A program made the position numbers and the translations under genes. A stretch of 64,000 nucleotides of DNA from Proales similis (Eukaryota > Rotifera > Eurotatoria > Ploima > Proalidae). The stretch lies in NCBI GenBank assembly GCA_019059635.1, contig JAGVRJ010000002.1:2294001-2358000 (forward strand). Direction: 5' to 3'. The notes under the pieces are model-generated. The model did not search any database. It saw nothing but the letters and a program-made list of their open reading frames with translations, and was not told the DNA's origin. This document shows, piece after piece, positions 10,531 through 21,845 of this stretch (the stretch's first letter is position 1; each line of letters opens with the position of its first letter).

Positions 10531-13500
10531 TTAGAGGCCAAGTGCCTTTTGAATGAGACACTTGAAAAAAGAGGCATAGTTGAACGTGCCGTTTAGAGAC
10601 GGATCAAACATTGACAGCATGCTGAACATTTCGTCTGAGTCGGCTTGGAGTCTATGTTGATTAAACAGCTGATTGAGCTGTTTCACATCCAAACGTCCTT
10701 TTTTGCTCGTATCGATTCGCCTGAATACTTGTCTTGCGAGTTGAATTTCCTTGACCAACTAAGCGGCCAATTAGAGAGACGAGAGGGTCAGAATTGAGTG
10801 AAAAGTACTCACAGACGAGTTGTATTCTAGTCCGGGCCTCTTTGACTTGAAGCAAATGTGGATTAAACGGAACATTAAGAGAATGCTCTCTGTTTCTTAC
10901 GTTCTCTCGAATGCGTTTGATTAGCTTGGCCATGGTCGGATTCAGTGAATTGCAGACCTGAACCAGATCGAGTGGTGCAGCGTTATCTCCATGACGAATG
11001 GCTCTAACAAATGAAATGTAGTCGAGGCATTTGCCCGACTCAAAGCTGAAGTGAGCACTCAGCAAGTCGGACCATTCGTCGTTCTTGATGTGATCGTAGA
11101 TGATTTTCTTCAAATAATCAAGTGCATTAGTGAACCAGAGTGAATTAGGAAAGCTTGAATGTGAACAAACTCGTGCGGATGCGGCGTCCACAAAGCCAAC
11201 GGCCTGGGTGTCTTTTTCAATAAACGCCGATTCGAAACAAGACAGCTGCGACTTGAGCTAAACAGAAATTGGGAGGCTAATTCGAAAATCAGACAGTTGA
11301 GAAGAAAAGCAACCTCTTGACGGACTGCTCTTAGAATCTCGGCCGCTGTTGGTCTGCTTGCCAAGTGTCTTGACTTGCTGCTCTTGCTGGGCTCAGACCA
11401 GCTCGGCTCTTGGAGCGTCTTCGCCCTTTCGCTTTGCTGACGCGCGTCTTCGATCAATTTTTGCTCTTGATGAACATTCCCTCGTAAATGGTCCAAGAGC
11501 TATTCAAATTCGATTGCTTACCAAGTCGAATATCAAGTTTTATTTTGCGAATGTTGTCGAATTCTTGCGGCTTGAAGAAGCGTCGCACAAGCACCGAAAA
11601 TGGCACCGGCCCTGTAGTGTCAAAGTCGCTCCAGACCATGTCTACTTGGTCCTGACTGAGATCAAGTCCACTTTTTGACAAGATGCGTCGGAAGTCTTCT
11701 CTGTCTAGCTTTTCTCTGTGCGTCTGGTCAATTATCGAGTAGTTTCGATTGATTGAATGAAACTTTTTCCGAAACAGTCTTTCTATTTTCGCTTCGATTT
11801 CCTATCAAGTCATTTTCAGCCGAGGAGTGAACAAGGGTGAAACGAGAGAGATTGTTTACCTTCAGCTCTGCTTTGTTCTCATTGCCCAATTCGAGTTTGG
11901 GCGTCGGGGAGTTGTGGGGCGGCTCAGCGTCTGCATTTTCTATCTGAAAGCTTTCGCTTCTAAATGGGCTCGGATTTTCACCGTTTTCGATCGGTTCAGT
12001 TTTCTGCTCAGCGTTGCATTTGCTCAGCAGTGTGGACTTCAAGCTCAGACTTGGGCTCGGTCTTATGCTTTTGCCGGACATTGCTCCTTTGAGACAAGCC
12101 CAAGGGCTGAGCATTGAATGAGCGCATTAGAAGCCTCTTGCACCGGATAGATGGACTACGTACTCAATTTTGGCAAAGTGTGCCATAAAGTCGAACCATT
12201 TCAGCTTGTCATTTGAGTTCGGGGCTATTTGGTCGACAAGGGCATTCATCTGCTCTTTAGTTATGTTCACGTTGAACTTGGCTTCGAGCAGTTTTCTCAG
12301 ATGCTCTGTCGAACATGTTTCTTGATTGCCAAACAGCTGCCTTTTAAACCAATTTAAATGCAAATCAGAGCTCAATTTGGCTATCTATAATGCTTACTTG
12401 AAGTACTTGAGAGTAGAGATAAAGTTTTCGTGCATGAACGTCAAGAGTTTATTCTCCAGTTGTTCCGTCTCGTCTTTTGCCGAACTTGTTGGGAAACTGC
12501 AAATAAAACTTAAGCCAAGGTCATTTGGTTTTTTGCTGCAGTTACATTTTGACCAAGTCAGACTGACTCATAAACTCTTGTCGCTTTTTAAAGTGAAACA
12601 GCTGAAGAAAGCGACTGTAGTCGATCAGGTCGCCGTTTTTAATCAACGAATAACTTTTGACACGATAATGGAGCCAGTTAAAGGACCAGAATTGGAGAAT
12701 TGATTTACTTTTTGAGAAGAGATTTGATAAGAGGCTCATCGCCGCTTATGCTGAACTCTTTTAAAACAGAGCAGAACTCTTCGAGAAGAATATGGCCCAA
12801 GCTCTCCGGATCCATGTATTCGAACGCGGTTTTTATCACAATGAAGCCTTCGTTCAGGCGGCTGTTTAAATTAACCAACAGGTTCTCATTCTGTCCGAAC
12901 TTGTCGTTTGCTTTTAAGAATTTGATCATCGATTTTATTTGGTGATCATCACAACTGGCCGACTTGGTCTCCGGCTTGACTGGCGACTGCGACTCTTCTG
13001 ATTGCTGATTATCTGATTGAGCCGGAGCGTACGAGCGGCTTGTTTCGCTTTTAGTCCGCATTGGGCCGGTGAATATGCACGATTTGGCCCTGATTAGATC
13101 AGTTCGTGTGGCCAGCTGCTCTAAATTGTTTGGATTGTAGCCAATTAAACGGAGAAAAACGGTGGATTTAACCGAGCCTGAGTTGCTCGGATCGAATCGC
13201 TGCCACAATTTTCCGAATTCACTGTTTGCCAGCTGGAGTTTTAGCCGACGTAGCATCTCCTCCAAGTGCACAGGCAGAACCATCGAATTGCTCGTCAGGC
13301 ATTCTCGTGGTAAGTAGTTCTGGGGCTCGAATTTTCTGTTATACGGGGTTTCCAACGTTCATGAAAACTTCAACGTTCAAGGTCATTTGACACTTACGTC
13401 TGCCGAGCTTGGGCCCGTAAAACAAGCAAGCAGTAAGTGGCAGTTAAATGATTTTGATTGCTTTTAGACTGTATTGCAGTGGTCTCGGTCAAGTTCACCA

Positions 13501-14179
13501 ATTCCAGCTTATCTTTGTTCAGCTCTTTTCTCACTTTCTTCAAAAAGAGAATATTTCATGCAAAGCCGAACTCAATGCGCAGCTAGAAGTGAAAATTTAC
13601 TCGATTATGTGTGAAGCGGGATATGAACTCTTCAAAGCTCATTTCGCTTCTCTCTTCCAAGTTGAACCTTATCGGCCGTTTTAGCAGTAGAACCAATGAG
13701 CCAAGTTTGAAACAGCATACTTACTCTTTGGTTATTTCTCGCCACGCCTCGTTCGATATAAAGCCGCAGAGCTGGTTTAGAACAAATCGGAAGCGGTCCC
13801 TTCCAAGCAGAGTTAGCTGTTTGATTAAAAAGATATTCAATTCGAACACCTACTTGGTGAGCTTTCCGTTGATGCTGTTGGCGATAAAAAAATGCTTCAC
13901 TCCGTGATAAGCGGTGCTCAGTTTTTCATCAAGCAATCGCATCACTTGAACGTTACTCAGCGTGCTCTCATGTCCAGCCCTGACTGAGGAAGTTTTTCGT
14001 TCCAAGCAACTGTTAATGTAAGCCTTGCGAGCCGAATTGGCGCTAATTCGGTCCTTTATTGGCTTTTCTTTCTCATTTTTAACTTGAAGACTGTCCAGCG
14101 ATAAGAATCTTCCTTCGTTCGGATGTCGAACTGGCACGAGATTGGGCAATCGTACCGACTCTGCGAACGTGCGTGCCAT
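10531..14179 (-). CDS. Multi-EF-hand protein resembling EFCAB6
   Basis: A large protein built from many degenerate EF-hand pairs. Fifteen exons can be joined in phase: 14179-13854, 13799-13725, 13667-13601, 13537-13398, 13335-12709, 12653-12546, 12496-12398, 12340-12144, 12086-11860, 11801-11522, 11480-11314, 11257-11171, 11107-10901, 10845-10813 and 10758-10531. They sum to 2868 nt, 955 aa. EF-like helices recur at regular spacing, for example KLLEAKFNVNITKEQMN, FDTTGPVPFSVLVRRFF, RRIDTSKKGRLDVKQLN and MFDPSLNGTFNYASFF. Few loops keep all calcium ligands. The domain rhythm matches vertebrate EFCAB6 (about 1500 aa), a sperm and cilium-associated protein; this one is shorter. The least certain joins are intron 1 (which skips an alternative acceptor), intron 8 (a weak donor) and intron 12 (whose sequence is open in frame). 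Minus-strand AATAAA at 10500-10495. Confidence 0.78.
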
Positions 14180-14299
14180 CCAGCCAAAGTTTACTCAACT
14201 GAAAACTTGATAAAACTGGAATTAAATTAAATCCAACAAGTCAAACAAACGGTAGAGTACTCGAATGCTTGCTGAACTGCTCGAAAAAGTAAGAAAAGC

Positions 14300-14302
<3 letters not shown>

Positions 14303-14335
<33 letters not shown>
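14303..14335. repeat. (GA)n microsatellite
   Basis: An uninterrupted AG dinucleotide run of about 33 bp in a purine-rich stretch, 125 bp upstream of the EF-hand gene start. It may act as a GAGA-type promoter element or be a neutral repeat. Apart from this, 14180-14593 shows no gene. Confidence 0.9.
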
Positions 14336-14338
<3 letters not shown>

Positions 14339-14593
14339 GGAGGCAGCGATCGGCAAAGAAGTGAAATACTGTGGCCATGGTTTCATAAAATGAGCTGCTT
14401 GAGGCGAAGAAGCAATTAGCTACTGGTTGTTTTTGCTGCACCTTGTGCGGAAAGCGTCTTGATAGGCCCTAATAACTTTAGTTGGCAAGTGATTTGACTG
14501 TGGCGCCGATAGGGAAAAACAAACTAACGCGAGCGCGTGCAAACGAATTTAGAAAGCGTGTTGAATTTCTAATTCATTCATTATTCTTCATCA

Positions 14594-14898
14594 TCAGAAT
14601 TTCAATAAACTCGCTTTCTCGGCTTTGAGCAAGTTTTCAAATTTGCCACCAGAAAAAAGGATCTACTTGCAATCGAACACTTATCGGGCACAGGAAATGT
14701 GATTTCGAGTCGAAGAGAGCTCGATTTTCGTTTCGAATTGCAGCCTGTTTTCTTTTTCTGTTGATTAAGCATTGAGAAACGCAGAGGAAATTTGTACGAG
14801 CGTTTGAGTAGGCTTATCAGGATCGAAGAATTTAACAGCTGAATGCTCATAAGAGCTGCAAAAACAACGAGAAAAAAGCATGAAATTGTTTGACGCAT
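14594..14898 (-). CDS. Candidate small secreted peptide (58 aa)
   Basis: Tentative. A start codon at 14898 opens a hydrophobic, signal-like segment (CFFLVVFAALMSIQLL). Two introns with plausible ends join in phase: exons 14898-14837, 14757-14667 and 14617-14594. The result is 58 aa, with a basic mature part of roughly 36 residues. Without splicing, the same start runs to 98 aa. No AATAAA, homologue or second supporting signal is visible, so this may be chance. Confidence 0.3.
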
Positions 14899-15179
14899 TT
14901 ATTTGAGGATTTGTTTTGCAAATCGAAACGTCAATTTCCGATTGGCTTTCTCACCACTGCATCTTGTAGTCTACGCTCTGTAGGGTGGTGGTTTTAGGAG
15001 GAAGAACAAAAAATCTTAAAAAAGTTAACAAGCAGGCGGGCGAGTTAAATTTACATTAAATCGATTCGGCAGCTTGGCTGAGTAAAGCTGGCGGTCTCGC
15101 TGGTTGTGAGACGAGTTGCTTTTTAAACGAGACAACAATAATCAGCTGGCCGCGCTGATTCCATACAACCAAGTTCTAA

Positions 15180-15495
15180 TTACCCGTGTATGTCCCAGTT
15201 GGATACGAATTTCCACGGATTTTGGCTCCTGGTTTGCACGAACTCGTGTACGGTTGGATGAGCGGTAATTGTCTGTGGCCGCGGCACGTACATATCATCT
15301 CTGGGTAGCTCATAAGTTACATAATAGGGCTGAAAAGGCGGCTCGTGCCTCTGCGGCATTCCGTTTAAATGCAACTTTGAATCTTTAAGTTAATCTTGTC
15401 GGACAACTTACGCGTCGTTCAATGTTCAAGAAATTGCGACGGTCCATCACAATTTGACGCCTGAGCGCCTCGTAGTGAATTTGCTCGCTGCCCAT
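15180..15495 (-). CDS. Small unrecognised protein (92 aa), Pro/aromatic-rich
   Basis: Two exons join in phase: 15495-15412 and 15374-15180. The first encodes MGSEQIHYEALRRQ and a basic helix ending NIERR. The second encodes a segment rich in Pro, Tyr and His (PPFQPYYVTYELPRDD) and ends WKFVSNWDIHG. The intron is 37 bp with GTAAG and CAAAG ends. There is no signal peptide or membrane segment. Composition and size resemble small microtubule-inner or ciliary proteins, and the EFCAB6-like gene is a near neighbour, but I recognise no family and that link is a guess. An upstream non-coding exon is possible. The region 15496-15942 shows no further gene and holds the promoter of MCFD2. Confidence 0.55.
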
Positions 15496-15942
15496 CTCGG
15501 TAGAAGACTCGAACAAGTTTGAAGAAATGAAGAGGTTTCCAAGTCAAGGAAAACTGGTGGCACACTTGAATATGCTTAAACGCTAAAGCCGTTGCCATGA
15601 CTTTCGGGGTTTAATCCTTTCGTTTGGCAAGCGACTTGGATTTATTAGCCATCTAAGTGCAATATATTTCAGCAGCTAATTTATTTGTCGCGTTGATCAG
15701 GGCCCAAGTGTGGAAATGTAGAATGTTTTCTTAGAACGTTCCTACTCAAATGAAAATCCAGTCTAATTAGATTCAAACGCTCAGCTGGTTCGATATTTCG
15801 ATAAATGATGCAAAAAATCGATTTTTTCCTCGCTCTACCTCAAAAATGCGCGAATAAATTATTCAAAGAGAATTTAGGACCCTGAAAAGAAAACGAAGCT
15901 AGGCGAATGAAAACAGATACAGAAAAAAAGAGCTGAACGAAC

Positions 15943-16635
15943 ATGCTGAGACTAGTCTGCTTTTGGGCGGTCGTCTTAGTTGGTCTTTATAGTTGTCACA
16001 GTCACTCTGGTAATGCAGACTCGGCCGATCATAAAGTTCAACATGCGAAGGACTTTGCCCAGGACTTAGAGTACGGCTGTGGCCATTTTTAGTTGACTTA
16101 ACGTTTCATTTCAATACTGTAAACTCAAGACACGTGATTCAACATTTAAAAGAGAAAATAAATGTGAAAAGAGATCTCAGTCCAGAGGAGCTTGAATTCT
16201 ACTACTTCATGTAAACTTGTTTGAAAGAGTCTGGCTGTGGAAGAAGATAAAATTTTCGTCCATAATATAGGGAGCATGACACGAACAATGACACCAAGTT
16301 AGATGGACTGGAGATATTATCGGCTATGAGACACTCTGATTTTGTGGACGAGATGGAGAACAAACAGACCGGACTTGACAGTGAGCAGCTCAAACTTGAA
16401 CAGAAAAAAGAGTTCACTTATCTAACTGGTAAGTAAGATGGAAAGCTTTTTTTTATATTTTAAATTGCCACCACGAGCGGGAATGATCCGATCAAAAAAA
16501 AAAATAAATTTAGAAATTGTCGACGACATCCTGAAAGAGGACGACATGAATGGAGACGGCTATCTATCGTACATTGAATACGTTCTAGCTCGACAAAGAG
16601 AAGAAAAGAGGCCAACAAATGAGCGAGAGCCTTGA
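15943..16635 (+). CDS. MCFD2: MCFD2-like EF-hand cargo-receptor subunit
   Basis: MCFD2 partners the lectin LMAN1/ERGIC-53 as a calcium-dependent receptor for glycoproteins leaving the ER. Four exons: 15943-16070, 16130-16210, 16271-16428 and 16514-16635, giving 162 aa (human 146). Residues 1-22 form a signal peptide (VCFWAVVLVGLYSC). The helix EHVIQHLKEKINV aligns with the vertebrate start of the core. Two EF-hand loops follow: HDTNNDTKLDGLE and DDMNGDGYLSYIE, the second with a full ligand set. The C-terminus is charged and longer than the vertebrate one. AATAAA lies at 16697-16702. It converges on RIOX1, with only 103 bp between the stop codons, so the two 3' UTRs probably overlap. Confidence 0.88.
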
Positions 16636-16738
16636 TCATGGCAATGATCAATTGGCAATGATCCTTGATCAATTTTAACTTTAAAATGAGATCTGAAATA
16701 AAGAGGCTCAGAAAGAGCCTTAAGAAACTCTGAATTCC

Positions 16739-19600
16739 TTATTGGCACTCAATTTCATCTGAATCGCTAGACCCTTCTGTTGTGTCACTCTCTTCTAGCT
16801 CATCGTCACCAATCACAATGTCGGCCATTGTGCCGTTTGTTTGGCCATTCTTAGTCCTGCACATTCAATAAATCAGATAGGAGCCTTGTCAAAAGTCAAT
16901 CGCAAAAGCCGCACCTTGAACTGGTGATCATTTCAAGATCCAGGTTTTCATTGTCGCTTTCAAATTCTGATCGTAATTTTTTCTTCATCCTCTTCTTCTT
17001 GCTTGGTTTGGCCTGTGCAATGTTCTTGGCCGAAGTCATGCCGCCTATTGGCTCATAATCATCCAAATCAATCTCTTGATCCTCTTCGTCGTCAAGCTCC
17101 TCTTCTTCGTCCATTTCGTGATTTTCATTCTCAACAAATTTGTTTGCTACAGTCTTGAGCGGCTCACTGGTAAGCAAAAGACCTTTGTCGTATAAGCAAC
17201 TGGCCACTGTGATCTTTTCTGAAATGCTCTCGAGTGGTAGATCGGCCACTTTGGTCCAGTTCGGGTAGCAGCGAATCAAATACTCAACGGCCGGAGCTGC
17301 CTCTGACTCAACCTCCAGATATTGGGGCTCTTTTTCGCCCATGATTCGCTCATTCTCAAGGCTGTGATAGACGAAGCATGACTCGCCTTCCACCGTCAGT
17401 CTTGATTTTTTACCGCCATGATCATTAGTAAATAACAAGCGCTGGTCTCAAAACGATCCTCTCACCTGATGCAGTTTCGACGCACGAGTTTAACCAGAGT
17501 GGTTTTGCTTATTGACTCAGTTGAGTCGACGCCGTTCTTGGCTGGATTCCAGCCACCAGTTTGCCCGTGAATACTTCGTTGCTTTTCACTCAGCGTCAAA
17601 CAGGGCGGCAGCGATTCGTGAATGAACCGTTTGCCCATCTGATCGACTGCTGCGTCTGTGGGCAGGTACTTGACGAGTCTCTTCATCAAGCTCATGGTCT
17701 TGTTGAGGAATAAACTGCGTTCGTCTGATTCCTTTCCAAGTTTTGTTTCAAATCCAAATCTATTTATTTTTGTTGGTTTGCTTTGCTTTACTTGATCTTC
17801 GAAAGCTACTCCGTTGTGCAGCAAATAGTTGATGGGCAGCCCTCTTCGGAATTCAACGTCTTGCTGCATGGCTTGTTCAATGGCCGCTGGCAAGAGCTAT
17901 TTTATCTTGAAAGCTCTTGAAAGAAATCAAGCCAGAAATTCGGCTCGTTTTTTAGGTCACCTGAGTGAGCAGGTCTCCCCAAGTATTCTTCTGGTAGCAT
18001 GAAACTGTGATGTGCAATGAGTGGTGGTCTTTAAGAGCATTCGCCTGAAACCAGTTGAGTCTAGTTTAGCTAGACCATTGACAAAATAGGGGCCTCGACA
18101 AGTCCCACCTGATGAATGTATCCGCGTGGAAAGTAGAGCAGATCGCCGGGCTCCAGAGTAACGTCGATAATTGGCTCTTTCATTTGATCTTGGGAGTAGT
18201 TTTGACTCGAAAAGCGGGGCAGCTGTTCATTTTCATTCAACGGCTTGTACACCCTCCAACGCTTTTTGCCTTCGAGCTGCAGAACAAATGCCTCGATGTC
18301 GTCGTAGTGAGGCGCAAATCCTTGCGTGCCAGGCGGAGTCAAGTAGCTTCAAACGAAATGTCTGAGCTGAAACAACGTTTGCTGGCCGCTTCTTACATGT
18401 TCGCGCCAACACAACAAGTGAACAGCTCTTGAAGAAGAGCCAGGTTGCTCCAGACTTTTTCAGAGTAGGTCTGCGGATTCAGGAATCTCACTGAACATCC
18501 GTGCTGTTTGTTTAATGGTAATAGCAGTGGACTTGATGAAATTTCGAATTTAATCCTAACCTTGTAGAAATCCCACACTCTAAATCGGAATCGCGATTTT
18601 AAGTCAATATCTTCTTATGGCTTAAAAACCTGTGACTCACATGGGTGCGAAGGCGCGTCCCTCTAAATTGTGGTTCTTTTTCTCGTTGTCAATAAACGTT
18701 GTCACGTCAATGTTCCGAGTGAATTCAAGGTTTTGCTTTGGCCAATACCGCATGAATTACGCAAGAAGCTTCGATCGCAACGGATGCAAATTCGAATACT
18801 TACAGTTCTAAGTAGATGATCGAATTCCTTTGTGCTGAACCAACCGTCAAAATAGTTTGCATTCGATCGTTTGATCAACATGGGCTTCTTCTCCCAGAAG
18901 GTGCTTTGAAGGTTTTTTTTGTTTTCACCGCGTAAGGTAAGACAAGACGTTTTTTGAATGTGACTTACGCGAAGAACTCTTTGGGCTTGACCGGATAGAT
19001 CATGTACTTCAAGAGCCGAATGGCCTCCGCACGGCTGTCGTTCATTATTTGATTTTGCACAAATCCACACTCGGTGCTGCTAACGGCCTCTTGATCAACT
19101 TGTTGTCGCTTTTTTTTTGGTCGGCCACGAGACACCTTTATGCTCTTCTCTCGCTCGTCTGCGACTTTGGTCAAACTCTAGAGCCGATCGACAGTTAGTT
19201 GGGCTTATGCTTGCGAATCATACTGACACTACTTACATTCGAGTTATTTTTAAACATGCTTATGCTCTCGCTGATTAGACCTTGGCCGAGTTTGGCCAGT
19301 TTTTTATTCTGAATTTTTTCTTCCAGCTTCTTGGGCTTGTGCTTTTTCACGCTAGAAAATTTGACCGAGCTGAAACTGGACTCAGATGGCCTGTGCTCTC
19401 TTTGCTCAATTAACATGCTTTTGGCCGTTCTGGGTGTCGATTTGGGAGTCATCTCCTCACGCTGCGAAAAGCTCAGCAACTCAAATTCAGGCGAACCTTT
19501 AATTTCTCCTATTTACCTGCATCATCTGCTTCAACAAGTCTTTGGTCGTCTCTGCTTCGGAATAGACCGAAAATGCGGACCTACGCTCTTTGCGGCTCAT
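16739..19600 (-). CDS. RIOX1: Ribosomal oxygenase RIOX1/NO66 (JmjC histidyl hydroxylase)
   Basis: Fe(II)/2-oxoglutarate oxygenase of the nucleolus and nucleus that hydroxylates a ribosomal-protein histidine and has reported histone demethylase activity. Twelve exons: 19600-19517, 19479-19237, 19177-18969, 18903-18804, 18735-18641, 18579-18561, 18503-18397, 18346-18109, 18044-17961, 17896-17466, 17400-16915 and 16856-16739, giving 737 aa. The JmjC core reads [19 protein letters not shown], with the HxD pair, then [11 protein letters not shown] with the distal His. The winged-helix part has [16 protein letters not shown] and [14 protein letters not shown]. The N-terminal 150 residues are basic and low in complexity. 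The C-terminus carries an acidic run ([14 protein letters not shown]) and a Lys/Arg cluster ([11 protein letters not shown]), likely a nuclear signal. Exon 6 is only 19 nt. Neighbours: MCFD2 tail-to-tail and ABCB10 upstream. Confidence 0.94.
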
Positions 19601-19848
19601 TGTTTCAGTTCAGTTTTTCCTAAAGCAATTTTCCTCGCCTTTAATTATTTCTCGAGCTGAAACCGCGATGCGGCTATTTTAGATAATTTAGTGGTTAAAT
19701 TCAAAAGACAGGTATTCTAGATCCTGAGCTCTAAAAATTGTTTCGCCAAAACGCCAAAGCTCCATTTCTCAACCATCTTTATTAAGCTAAGCATATAAAT
19801 AATAATAAAACTTAAAATGAAACGGAATATAGTGATTTAGCTTTTAGA

Positions 19849-21837
19849 TTAGACGCTGGCAATCGTTTGCCGGGCGACAAGTTCTCTGAAGCGACCATTG
19901 TCGCGCGATAAAAGGTCTCTGTAGGTGCCGATCTCCAACACTTTGCCCTGATCGAAAACGGCAATCAGATCGGCATTCTTGATCGTTGACAAGCGATGTG
20001 CGATTACAATCACCGTTCTATTTACCATAATTCGTTCGAGCGCCTCCTGCACTAAATGCTCAGATGTAACGTCCAGGGCACTGGTCGCTTCGTCAAGAAT
20101 CAAAATCTTGGGATTCCGTAGGATAGCTCGAGCGAGGGCTATTCGCTGTTTTTGCCCTCCGCTTAGATTGGCGCCTCGTTCTCCGACAAGGGTGTCGAAT
20201 TTGTTGGGAAACTGTTCGATAAAGGATAAAGCGTTTGCTTGTTGGGCAGCTTCGATAATCTGCTCGTCGGTGACCAAGTGGGAATCGGGCACTCCGTAGG
20301 CAATGTTCTCTCGGATGCTGGTGGAGAAAAGCACTGGCTCCTGAGCGACCGATCCAATGTGAGCTCTCAGCCAGTCGAGTGGCATCCTCCTAATGTCGTG
20401 CTCGCCTATTTTTATGCATCCGTTTTGAGGATCGTAGAAGCGAAGCAGTAACGAGCCCACTGTGCTCTTGCCGCTGCCGCTTGCGCCGACAATCGCCATC
20501 ACCTTGCCGCCGGGAATCACCAGATCCATGTCGTTGAATATGTTCTGCTCGTTGCGGGTCGGATAGGAAAATGAAATGTTCTCAAATCGAATGTCGCTTT
20601 TGAACAGATCAGCAGTTAAATTGGTGTAGGGTGGCAGGAGACTTATTTCGGGCTTGCGATCGATTATCTCCCAGCTACGCACACTTGCACCGACGCCTTT
20701 CATCAGGCCGGTGTAGAACGAGCTGAGACCGCCGATAGCTACGCCCACGTAGGCAGAATAGAGTAAAAACGCGGACAGGTCGCCGATGGTGATCAGCTGA
20801 TCGGCTATTTTGTAGCCGCCGAAATAAAACACGCTGAGAATGATCAAGTTGCCAGAGAGACCGGCTATTCCGTAAAATATGCCGAAAGCGAACGACTCCT
20901 TCAGTTTAATGGTCATCACGTTGTCTATGCTGTTTGAATAGGTCTGCATTTCTCGCTTTTCTTGCGCGAACGCTTGAACGGTTCTCATGTTGGCCAGGCG
21001 CTCTTCGGCTACGCTGGTCGCTTCTGCCAGCTTGGTCTGAACTTTTTCAGAGATTTTCTTTATGTACCGTCCGAACAAGATGGCAAACACGGAAAAGGCT
21101 GGCACAATGCTTAGGCCGACTGCGGCCAGATAGGGCGACACGTAGACCATCATGCCAATCCCTGCGACTGCTTGAATAGCCGATCGGAGGCCGTCGCTGA
21201 TGTTCTGCGATATTGAAAGACCGATCACCTCGCTGTCCGAGCTGAGTCTGTTGACCAGCTCGCCAGTTTTGTTTCGATCGAAGAACGTCATCTCTTGCGC
21301 CATTATTGAACGAAATAGATTCTCTCTGAGTCGCATCACAATTCGCTGCCCGCTCACTTGTATAAGGTAAACTCGGCCGAAATTAGCCAGAGCGCCAACA
21401 ATGAACAGAGCAGTCAAGCCAAGTGCGACATTGGTCAGCTGGGCTTTCATCACTTGAGGATCGCTCTTGTCCACAAAATCGATCAGCTTTCCGATGAAAA
21501 ACGGCACCGACATTGTAACAGAGCTCGATATTAGCAAAAGTCCGATTGCGGCGACCAGTCTGAACTTTTCGGGCTTGGCGAGCGCTGCCAAGCGTACGAT
21601 TTGATTTTTGCTCAACTTGACTCCTTTCACTGCTTGGCTTGACTTGGCACTTGAGCCTTTGCCAAATGAACGGCACAGAGTCAGTGTTGGTTTAGTACAT
21701 TTTAGAAAAGATGTTTGAACACGTGCAAGCGAACTAGTCTGATAGAAACGAGCGGACACAAACGAGCTTCTAAGCTTTAGGTTCAGCAAAGACGCGTTTA
21801 AATTGAATAAAGATCGATAGGCGGTCGGATAGAGCAT
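19849..21837 (-). CDS. ABCB10: Mitochondrial ABC half-transporter ABCB10
   Basis: Inner-membrane ABC exporter of the matrix side, linked to haem and redox biology. Intronless, 662 aa. The first 60 or so residues are rich in Arg, Ser and Leu without acidic residues, a typical mitochondrial presequence. The six-helix ABC membrane domain spans about 95-390 and includes SGQRIVMRLRENLF and SQNISDGLRS. The nucleotide-binding domain has Walker A GASGSGKST near 449, the signature LSGGQKQR near 559, Walker B ILILDEATSALD near 580 and the switch IAHRLST near 613. Similarity along the whole length is closest to ABCB10 rather than ABCB8. A minus-strand AATAAA lies at 19783-19778. The start codon is only 8 nt past the MED30 stop on the same strand, so a shared transcript is possible. 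Confidence 0.94.
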   Translation of the reverse strand: MLYPTAYRSLFNLNASLLNLKLRSSFVSARFYQTSSLARVQTSFLKCTKPTLTLCRSFGKGSSAKSSQAVKGVKLSKNQIVRLAALAKPEKFRLVAAIGLLLISSSVTMSVPFFIGKLIDFVDKSDPQVMKAQLTNVALGLTALFIVGALANFGRVYLIQVSGQRIVMRLRENLFRSIMAQEMTFFDRNKTGELVNRLSSDSEVIGLSISQNISDGLRSAIQAVAGIGMMVYVSPYLAAVGLSIVPAFSVFAILFGRYIKKISEKVQTKLAEATSVAEERLANMRTVQAFAQEKREMQTYSNSIDNVMTIKLKESFAFGIFYGIAGLSGNLIILSVFYFGGYKIADQLITIGDLSAFLLYSAYVGVAIGGLSSFYTGLMKGVGASVRSWEIIDRKPEISLLPPYTNLTADLFKSDIRFENISFSYPTRNEQNIFNDMDLVIPGGKVMAIVGASGSGKSTVGSLLLRFYDPQNGCIKIGEHDIRRMPLDWLRAHIGSVAQEPVLFSTSIRENIAYGVPDSHLVTDEQIIEAAQQANALSFIEQFPNKFDTLVGERGANLSGGQKQRIALARAILRNPKILILDEATSALDVTSEHLVQEALERIMVNRTVIVIAHRLSTIKNADLIAVFDQGKVLEIGTYRDLLSRDNGRFRELVARQTIASV

Positions 21838-21845
21838 TGTGGCGT

